From assembly GCF_000176135.1 (NCBI RefSeq), contig NZ_ACZN01000014.1, forward strand, positions 334,615 to 398,614: a stretch of DNA of 64,000 nucleotides, read 5' to 3'. The notes below the pieces were generated by a model. The model worked only from the letters and a program-made list of their open reading frames with translations, did no database searches and was not told the DNA's origin. Of the stretch, positions 53,272 to 63,500 are shown one piece after another. The position numbers were made by a program, and so were the translations under genes. Origin of the DNA: Vibrio coralliilyticus ATCC BAA-450. Lineage in GTDB: Bacteria > Pseudomonadota > Gammaproteobacteria > Enterobacterales > Vibrionaceae. Within the stretch, counting starts at the first letter, position 1. Every line of letters starts with the position of its first letter.

Positions 53272-54162
53272 TTAGTAATGGTCCTGCTGTTCTGCTCTTA
53301 GGGGCTCTGGTCCGATATAGAATACTTCTTTCTCTACTAATGACATAGAGTCTGTCGCTCTTCTGATCGCAACCAAAAAGGGTTTCCACTCCATGTCGCC
53401 TTTTTTAATCAATTCAGGGGCAAGATCTAGCAGTAAATCGGGTGTGGTAATGAAGTCATCTGGGTTGTATCTAGATGTATCGAATTTGTGGTTGTATACA
53501 GAGCCTGATTGTTTTCCAGCATAGCTGCTCGCCACCCCGGAGCTTGCCGAGAATGACTTGATGGCACCCAATCCATTGCTCGAACCTGTATGTCGAACCG
53601 CGTCAATCAAATTCTGGTTCCTGTCGTTAGTATGACTATTAGCTACCAATCCCTGTGTTTGTGTAATTGAAGGGGCAGTTTTGTCCGCACGGTAAATGAA
53701 TTGTGGGATGTCGAACCGATGTGAATTCAAATTGTCGAAGATCATCTGGGCTTGCTCCATAGCTTTGCCAAGTTTTTTTTCACCGTGGTGCCCCTCGTAA
53801 AATTTCGCGGACAGCCAATGCACAAAAGGCTCAACGGATGAGTTAGAGTCAAAGCCTATGCCTGAGAGTGGACTTGTAAAGTTAGCCAAGCGAGGTGCGT
53901 AAAGTGAACCGGGAGATTGGAACTGTTCGGAGTGAGTGAGTTTGTCGAGCAACTGTTTGGCTTTGGTATGGTAATTATCGTTATGATGAATAACTTGTCG
54001 ATATAAAGCATCATCGATTTTCTGCTTGGCGGCGTCTGCTGTCATACTGGGCTTTTTGAGTGACTTGATTAATTGCTCAGCTTCAGCTCTCATCGTTTTT
54101 TCAAGCGGTGTGTGCGTATGTTTGAGCGAGAGTTTATTGAGTTGGCTTCTTAATTGGTCCAT
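53272..54162 (-). CDS. Cholera-toxin-A-like mono-ADP-ribosyltransferase
   Basis: 296 aa. The R-S-E catalytic set is visible: R158 in FIYRADKTAP (compare RADSRPP of cholera toxin A), the serine motif SFSAS (203-207) after a glycine turn, and E277-x-E279 in LVEKEVFYIGPEP (compare EQEVSALGGIP). Such enzymes transfer ADP-ribose from NAD to host proteins. No signal peptide is visible, and the 150-residue helical N-terminus is unlike AB5 toxins, so delivery is probably by a secretion system or the neighbouring toxin machinery. It lies 416 bases after the giant toxin on the same strand. Confidence 0.78.
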   Translation of the reverse strand: MDQLRSQLNKLSLKHTHTPLEKTMRAEAEQLIKSLKKPSMTADAAKQKIDDALYRQVIHHNDNYHTKAKQLLDKLTHSEQFQSPGSLYAPRLANFTSPLSGIGFDSNSSVEPFVHWLSAKFYEGHHGEKKLGKAMEQAQMIFDNLNSHRFDIPQFIYRADKTAPSITQTQGLVANSHTNDRNQNLIDAVRHTGSSNGLGAIKSFSASSGVASSYAGKQSGSVYNHKFDTSRYNPDDFITTPDLLLDLAPELIKKGDMEWKPFLVAIRRATDSMSLVEKEVFYIGPEPLRAEQQDHY

Positions 54163-54578
54163 GGCTTTTCTCTATGGCGGATAAATAATAATGTATGTGT
54201 TTTGTAAGTGGTTATCGTGCGTAAAAAGTTCCCGTAGCGCCGCCTATTCACTAAGGTAAAAAGCCTTAATCAAGGGTCTTAGATTGAATCATTGATGTTG
54301 CTACACTTTTAGCATTCCTAAAATTTGTTTTTTGCCGTTTGAGATTTCACTCCAATTTTAAGCTTGTGAAGATTGAAGATGCGCTCCATCAGACTACTAT
54401 CTCAACAAACAGCGAAGATTCATGTTCAGTCAAACAACGCTCTTTGGGAAAAAAACTAATGCACTGTTAAGCCGCAATAAACTAAATACTCCCTGTTCTC
54501 GGGAGGTCATATAGAAAAAGAACAGCAGGATCACATTGGACTTTCTGCTGAAATGGACACAAAATCCCTAGTTACACG
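54163..54578. other. Intergenic region between the two toxin genes
   Basis: 416 bases, AT-rich. It probably holds the promoter of the ADP-ribosyltransferase gene. No clear terminator or small gene was found. Confidence 0.5.
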
Positions 54579-57500
54579 TCAGATAGCTTTTTTGGTAAAG
54601 TCGACAACTACATAACGTGGTAAGCGCATCTCCTTCATCGCCTTTTCGACCATTTCCCAAACTTCATTGTCCGACGCCCCATCGACCTCATTTATAACGC
54701 GCACCGAGTCATCTTCGCTCAAATCATGCAGCTTCGTTCTTCCCACGGAGTAGAGATATCTGTGCTCTGGTTCGAGTACAGAGGATCGTTCCGGCCCATA
54801 CGTATCCACTAGCACTTGTTTGAACAACCTTACCTGTTCTGAGTCACGAAATACGATTTCGACAGGCTTTTCCCCTTCCTCGTGAAGAAAACGTAGCAGA
54901 GGAATTAGTCGGGTATTTATGTGTTCAGCATTAAGTTCAGGAAAATAGAGGTATACTTTGCCTTCGATACGAGAGAAGTTCCGCAAAGACTCAATGTCTA
55001 GACTCCATGCTTGTAACAGTCCCTTGACTGCGGCGTGCTGGTTTGTTGCTTTGGCAACATTCTTCGTGGGTGTAAAGTGATAAACTGCTCTTGGGTTCGC
55101 TTCAAAATAATTATTAAAACTAGATATTCTTTCTTTATCCATCAAATGTTTACTGTGATTTTTTGATACGTTTGAGCCAATTTGTTCGAAAGGCCCAAGA
55201 GCGTCCTGAAAATCAGAACCATTTACTTGATAGAAGAAAACTTGGTTATTATGAACGTGCACATACACAACATGATCATACACAATTTTACCCCATGGCA
55301 AAGCTTGGTAATCCACTTCTTCTCCAAGGTGTATAAAGCCAGGCTCACTGAAAACATCGGGATCATAACGATTGAGAGGGGCATTGCCGCGCCCAAACAG
55401 GCCGAAGGTTTTACCATAGACTTCACTATTAATGATTTCGTTTCTAGCGTCTTTTTTCGCAATTTTATGGTGCAATTGATACGCCAACTCAGGGCTTATT
55501 CCCCCGGCTTGCTCGGCATCATTAAACGCCCCCGTGTAGCAAATGCGGCTGTAACTAGGATCTCTTCGACTGGCCTCGTTGATCGCTGCATCTACTTGGT
55601 GATCATTTAACGTCTGTAGGCGTCCTCCTATACGAAAAGCAAACTCTTCGCGCCAATTACCTCGTCGCCATGTATTACCCAAATCCATCGACACAAAAAA
55701 AATCCCGTCTTGAACTTTTCCTTGCTTAAATTTTGAAAAATACTGTTTTGGGGACATTTCAGTATGGAGGCCCTGCTCTCTACCTATTGAAAATGATGTG
55801 CTCGGCTCGTTTATGAAAAATTGGGCTCGTACGTTGCTTCGCAGTGATTGGATGTATTGATCATAGCCAGACTGGTGATACCAGCGGGAAACCGACAAGA
55901 CTTTAGCATTTGGTATAAAGCGAAACCCAGAAAATTCATTGTTCGACGCAAAAGGACCTTGAGTGAAACTCTTTACCTCCACTATTTTCGCAAGCGTCAT
56001 GCGTTTTTGGTTAAGCCCCTTTTGGTATCGAGCGACCCAATTGGAGTATGTATCCAATATAGGTTTTTCAATACCCAATTTATTGGAAAACTGATGAGCA
56101 GTTGGGTCTAAAACTAATTCTACTCCCTTAAATTTGGCCATCACCACCCAGTGGTTTGTATACACATCAGCTTCACGACCATAGGCGCTGTCCCAAAACG
56201 CCAAGTTGCCAAGGCGAACGTTACTATAATCGGGGTTTACTTTCAGGATATCACTTAACTCACGCGATGCATTTTCACAATTTTCCAATGGTTCATTTGC
56301 ATATTTATCAAATACTGGTTTTGTGAATTGAGAGGTTTGCTCAACCGCGTATTTGTCAGAAATATTATGCGGTTGAAGCGTCATGGTTTGATGCCAATCG
56401 TTGGTTCGTAGGGGCAAGGTGTTATTTTTTTCGGTGAGCGCATCGCCACTAGTTTTTGGATAAAACACTTTCTCGGACGCTGGCTTAAAGTCCTCTCGAC
56501 TGAGCAAACGACGAAGTCGACCCGTTTGAGTCTCCAATTTAAGTTCCTTATTGCCAATTAACTGAGGTGAGTTCATTCGGAGTTTACGATTTGAATAAGC
56601 GACTACTGGACGTTGAGTCACATTTGCTAAGGCTTTCGCGGCACCACTTTTTTCGTTTTTGGCGTAACAAGACAGTAAATGAATTGGCCCATGGCCTTGC
56701 CTCAAGTCGACACCGTGCTCTTTCAAGTAGGCCATTAACTCTGAAGCGCTATGCGCTGTCGCCACTTCCCCTTCATCCTTGTAGTAAAAGCCCCCTTTAG
56801 CATCAGCATGAACAGAGATAGCTTGGACCCCTCTTTGACCTTTGAATTGATCAGTGTATTGGACGAGCGGGTCGGACAGCGACTGCGCCGATGAATCATT
56901 TAAAGGCAAGCGTCCGACTACAGTCCTGGGCGATAAAATTTGCATGTGCTCCGTGTGCCCATCGATTTTAACGACCATCTCCTCATTTTGTCGTTCTATG
57001 TGCATTCTTACCCCAATATAGTTTTGGTGTACTTCATCTACGCTAGTAAAAACGACGGCCTGATTCTGAGACTGGATATACTTATTGAAGTTCGTCATCC
57101 CCTGTTCATCCATACGATACTTAGTGCGTAATACAGAACTTTGCGGAGCTGGCTTTCTCAGACTAACACCTTTGCCCATAGCGTCTTGTAGGGTGGGGTT
57201 TTCTGATAGGTAAAGGTGAGCCCCTTCGGGGGACACATGTACATACAAGGTTTGACCTGTCGGTATGCTGTTTTGGTCCATTAATACAAGAAAACCAGAT
57301 TGACGAAGCTCGCCACTCTCCAGTAAAGCTTTAGGTTCCTTGCCTACAAGATTAAACAACTGGTCACGCCGTTTTATATCTAATGGACTATTCCCTTTCG
57401 CTAACCAAGTCACTACTTTTTGGTCCAGCTCACCCGCATATTTTGCGTCTTCAAAGGCAGTTATCTCTCCACCAGTAGTCCTTAGCTCCTTAGCCCTCAT

Positions 57501-60500
57501 AAGGCGTTTGTCTAGCTCCTCTGTTGAATCCACTACGCCTTTTCGATAACGAAAGCGCCATTGCCACTCTTGTTGCCATGACCCAGTTTCCCATCTCAGC
57601 CCTTTATCAACTGAGACTCTAAATTGGCCTTCTTCCACTTTACCTAGCAACCGTTGATTGTCGAATTTAAACCCTTTAGCTGGTATATTAGGCTTGGCTT
57701 CTTTTAGTATGGAAAAGTAGACATCAGGCTGTCCGCCAAGTGCTTTGTAAAGGTAAAAATCGAGATCGCTGCCAGGGAGCACTCCAGGAAGGCCCTGCCA
57801 AGCCGAACCATTTATCAAAGGGGCACGCAATGACATCTGGTTCCAGTTTATGGAACGTCCCTCAAGCCCAATCTCTGTAGATTGACTCGCCACTTGTGGC
57901 ATCTGGTTACTAGTAGGCTCACGAAACGCCGCTGCTGCAATGTCTCGAAATGATACCTTACCTTCTCCCACTTTGATCATCCCCGCACCCGGATATGGCG
58001 ATATCTCTAGCATGACACCATGCCCAGCTTCAGCAGAGAGTGACTTTTCCCACCCCACAATTTTTCTATAGCGTGCGGTCACACTAGACAGCGGCTTCGC
58101 AACGCTTCCTGGAGTAGGAATCGCTGAGGAAGTGGGCCCGGGGATCCCTCCAGTTCTTATAGCCAAGTTGTTTAAGCCGTTGAGGAGACTTTTTACAGCG
58201 TCTTCTAAAGGGAAGAGGCCTTTGATACGTGCAGCACCCGGCCGTGAGCCTATTCGTACGTAAATTGAAGGCATTTCTTCAATGTCACTGACTACTTGTC
58301 GGTCGGGGTATGCCTCCAAATATCGCATCAGTGTGATCCTGTTGTTTGCAGAAAGGCCTATTGACTTGGCTCCCGTCGGGGTGTCTGAAAACATGTACTC
58401 CCCCCGACTTGAGCGTACTGCCGGTATAACCTCGCTATCATCCTGTATGATTCCACCCCACTTGCCTTTGGCCAGCTTGGGCGACCCCAAACGTTGAACT
58501 GCAACCTGATGATTCTCATCCAAACTGAAATCCTCTAAGTCCGCAGAAGGTAATGTTCCTTTAGGATAACTTTCCACCAACTCTGACAAATCTCTTTTCA
58601 GTAAAAAGTTTTCATCCAGACTGTTTGTGATTCGGTTGAGAGGTTCCTCAAACACACTTTTTGAATCAACTCCCGACTCTCGACTAAACACGTTGAGTAA
58701 GCCTATTGCATCATTGTTACGTGTGCCAGTAAACGCAGCATCACTGACAGAGCCCGCGACCTTCATCACTTTCGCTCTTTTCATCACATTGATAGCTTTC
58801 ATAAAATCACTAGTACTGGCGGCTGCTCCCAGAAGATCCAATGGTGCTAATGCGATCGGAACCAATCCCATGATGCGCTCTTCAGAACTGTCTGCTTGAG
58901 TAAGCATGTAGATGCCCTCGGCCATAGTTGTAGCAAAGCTAAGGCCATCGATGGTCAAAGCCGCCGCAGCTAATGGCGCCGCTGCAGCTCCCCCAGAAGC
59001 AGCAATCGCCGACATGCTCAAAGCAATTGCGGGTATAGCTAAGACCGCACTAGTGATCTCCAATGCCTTTTCTGTTCGCCACTCATCATGGGACTTAAAC
59101 AACGTATCTGCATCAGACTCTAACCTTTGAAGGTTTCGAGTAGCTAAAGTATCAAACATGCTCACATGCCAATCCCTGGTCAAGGAGACACAGGAAATGT
59201 TGAGTGCATCGGTGGTCACGTCTGTCGCTGTAACGGCTGCGATACGTATGGCTGAACCGATCGGGTCTAAAGGACTTACCGGAATCTTACCTTTATGTAC
59301 ACTGAAAGTACTTCGAGTGCTCGACCAGAAAGGTGATATTCCGACTTTTCGAGGATATTGTGTGGCTTGTTCTTCCATTACATCCAATGTATCCGCGGGG
59401 GTCGATACGCCAAGCGGCTCAGGTTGCTTGTTATGTTCGCTGATATGTGACAATAGGAAATATCGATTACCCGGGTTGGCAAAAAAATGATGCACGTCCT
59501 CAATCGTGTCAAACTCCACCAGCGCCCCCTCTCCGAGGAGACTCACCATCACGTACTTTGCCTTGTCTGGGCTAGAGTCATGAAACATGATCATACCCTC
59601 TAAGGGCAGATGCTCACCGCTTTTCCCTAACAAGCCCGGTATAGAGGCCTCGACTTTGTCCGGCTCAAAGCATATCTTCTCAAGTAGCTCGTTTTTCCAA
59701 GGAAGACGGTCATAGCGATGCCTCGCAGTGTTAATCAGACGATAAAAATTATCCTTGAGGTGATCTGAGTACGCCTCAAAGTGTTTGTTTTTGAATTGGC
59801 TGATGGCCGTTTCTGCCAATCTCTGCATATCGATAGTTTTTTGCAGAGCATATAGCTTGTCAAACGACGCTTGACCATTGGCACCCTTCCACTTCTCTGG
59901 CAGTGAGTACTCTCCGCTCACTTCAATACTATGGTTTCCAGATATTCCCTGCCAATAACTGCGTGATGTCGCCTCGACCAAGCTAGTTCTCACATAATGC
60001 CCTGTACCTTGATTTCCCATCGAAGTCTGTGCAATTGTGCGAAGCACACCGGGTTCGACCATGCGAAAGTTCGATGTCTCTGGTATGAATTTCCAATCTG
60101 ACGCCGGTGTACCTGCCCGTATCGATTCCAATGCCGATTCAATACCGTAGCGCTCCCTGCCATCCATTTGATGATAGAGACTCGCATGCGACAGCACCCA
60201 TTCATGATTCCCAGGCGCGACAAAAAAGGATATTAGATCATCTCGTCCCTCAAAGACCTCAATTTTGCCGGACGGTGGAAGCAGGCTGATGACGGTATAT
60301 GTCAGTCCATCTTTGAGCAGCAACATGTTCTCCAATGGCCAGTCGTTGATGCTAGGTTTTATAAAATACGGTGCCTTTGCGACGGACTCAGTATATTTTG
60401 GAGGCGTTAGTGCGCTGGGGAGCACGTTGTTAAGGTACTCCTTCTTGTCATCTGGTTGTGCAGCCCATAAGTGGGTCAAGCGTAGCTTGAGATGTTCATG

Positions 60501-63500
60501 ATACTTATCGACATCCCAGTTGATCTCATCTTGGCTTAGCTCGGTACGGTTCACACTATGTAAATATTTCGGCCCCATCTTAGACTCGATGACTCGGTTG
60601 TAGCTTGGTTCGAAACGTTTAATGTGTTCTAAACGCTCAATTTGTTCTGAGCGAGGACTATTTTCGTCCGGCATCGTATAAAGGGCGGCAGCAGGAAGTG
60701 AAGGGTAGCGATATATGTAGGAGACCTTATCTGGGTGATCAATGCCCTGCTCCTGCCAAAATTGACGCGATAAGTTCTGAAGCTCGATGTCGCGTCTGGC
60801 TTGCAGAATGCGATTGGTTCGTAAAGTCGCTCGTTCATAAGTGATGAGTCCACCTTGATGATTGATTTCCTCGATCTGTTGTTGACGAGTATAACTAGAC
60901 CCATTCGGTAGGCGGTGGTCTTTGATTGCGCTTAGGTACCGTGCTTCAGCGTTTTCGATATCGTCATGTAGCGACAATTTTTCCCCCATACGGTAGAGAA
61001 GAAGTTCATCAACTATCTTTTGAGAGCTTAGCGACAGATTATCTTGAATGTACATTAATTCGCTAGGCAATAAGCTAACCCTCAGATATTCAAAGCGTGG
61101 ATCCTTAAAGATATACTCCGTCACATTGGCAACTCGGATTCTGTAGTCGGTGAGTTCAATAAATTCATTGAGAAGAAGTTGCTCGCAAAAGGTATACACA
61201 ATCTTATCTAGCGGATGATCACTCGACTGTTTTCTGTACTGCACTTCACGTATCGAGGACGAGAGCTCCTCGCGGCTCGCATTTGCTTTGATGTTTTCAA
61301 CCAAAGTCTCGATGTACTCTTTAAACATTGAGTCCCGATCATCCGCAAAACGAAAGCTATTGATCACCATCTCTGTATTAAAATTAGACCGTTCTGTATC
61401 TGTGAGATTGGGGTCCTGTATATCCAACCCATGGGTGAATTGCTGACATTGCTCCAAATAACGAGCTAGATGAGCTTCAAAATCCTTTTCACTCAGCACC
61501 AGATACAACGACCAAAGCGATTTCTGAAACTCAATTAAGGGCTGAATCTCGGCGTACTTAAGCCCTACTTTAAAACTCATTGTTTCGAACAGCAGCTCAT
61601 CGATCTGGCTCAGAGGTGGCTGAAAAACCTTGAGACTCTGAAATTTATTCCCAGCATCTTTCGCGGCTTCTAGTAACTCTAGTGCCGACTGGAAGAACTC
61701 TTGATGAGCTGGCCGTTCAGCTCGGTTGATCATTCTCTGCATTTTTCCCACCTGTTTATCTAGGTAATCCATAAACGCTTCAGGCTGGTTAATGCGCTCC
61801 AGTTGATTGTACATTTTCTCACTGAACTGCTGAATGTCCCCCCCAAACCTCTCAAAATAAGATTTCTCTAGAGAGTTCACCGATAAGCGACGCCCCTCAA
61901 TGCTGTCAATCGATCGACGAGTTCGTTTAGTGTGGTGCGATGAGCTAGACGAATCTTCATCGACCGTTTCAACCAAGTGATCGAAATCTTGGTCAGCTCT
62001 ACTTTTCAACTCCATTACCAAACGATCCTCCTGTCGCGTTTTCGGTATCCCCGACGAGAGAATGGTGCGCGATGCCGCCTCTATACCGGAATGCGGCAAC
62101 GCGGTGATGGACTGGAGTGTTAAAGTCTTGATGGTTTCCATCCTAATTTTTTGGCTTGACTTACCTTCTATTAAACGTTCAAACGTAGCGTCCACCGTAC
62201 GATCTTTTTCTTCCATTTTATTGTTATAAACATAGCCTGCACTGGCTATCGCGAACCCCAGACCAGTTTTGATGGGGCTAGGTAAAGGCGACGTCACCAT
62301 GTGAAGACCCAGCTGCGTTAATCGTTTTTTGATTACGGTTTCGATCGCTTTGTAGGGTTTGTCGTGACCAGGTGCAATAAACTCTTTCGTTTTGTGAATT
62401 TTGTACGGAATTTGAAGCGAGGCCACTGGTAGTCGATAAAGTGGGCTTAAGATGTTGAACGTCATTAGGGACGAGATACTGAATGCCAATTCAAAGGCCC
62501 CGATCGGATGTTGCAATAAACCACGAGTAAAGCGTCGTTGGCCCCATGAAACCATAAACTCCAACATATCCTTTTCATGATCTGCGTATTGTTGTGGTGT
62601 CATACTCAGCTGTAATTCGCCAATTTGTGCCTTATTTAGCTCAATGGTAACGCGAGTGGCGAGCAAGATACCTTTTGGGTCTCCCTTCGAGAGTGTTTGC
62701 TCTTGGAGATCATGTTGGTGAATCAAGGTTAATATTTGTCTAATACTAGGTACTCCATCTTGGGCGTTGATGTGTTCAGACAACATCATCGCCCAGTATT
62801 TGGCGAGATGGGCTCCCCTCGATAGTGCATTCAAATCACGACCCGTTTCACTCACCGAGAGTTTAGACAAACGCCCTTTTGCAAATACGGCTTTCGTTAC
62901 TGCCTGCTCAACTAACCTTTTAACCTCAGACAGATTTCGGGTACGTCTTTTACCTGCAGTAATAGCCTGTCTGAGCAGATCGGTTGACTGGCGAAGATCT
63001 TCTGCTAGAACACGAATCTCAGCGTTATGTCCCTTGAAGCACACACGATCACACCTATCCACCAGTTGATGTCTATCAGTTTTACCTAAACTGATTGCCT
63101 CATCGTCCGTTAACTCATAAAACGCTTCCGCTTGCGACTTCAGTGCCGAGATTGTGCCATTGAGCTTGACCGTATCACAGACACGTTCGACTTCATCCAG
63201 GCGTGCGTTGAGCAAAGTACTCAATGTCATAAGTTTCGTTCGATGCTTCATTTCTGGAGATTCAAGCAATAGCATATGTTGCAGTCGGTCGTTAGGTGAC
63301 GCGTTAGATGGCAGAGTCGGAACTCCTGCAGGTTCAATCGACTTTCCTCCTTTCATTTTATCCAACTCAGATAGACAGTACATCAAGGGGATAGCCACTT
63401 GGATTAACGCCACTGGATGCTGTTGTAAACGCCACAAGATGCTACGAACAATCGAGTCACTCAGAAGTTGAGTATCTGTTTTGGGCTGGTGAAACTCATC

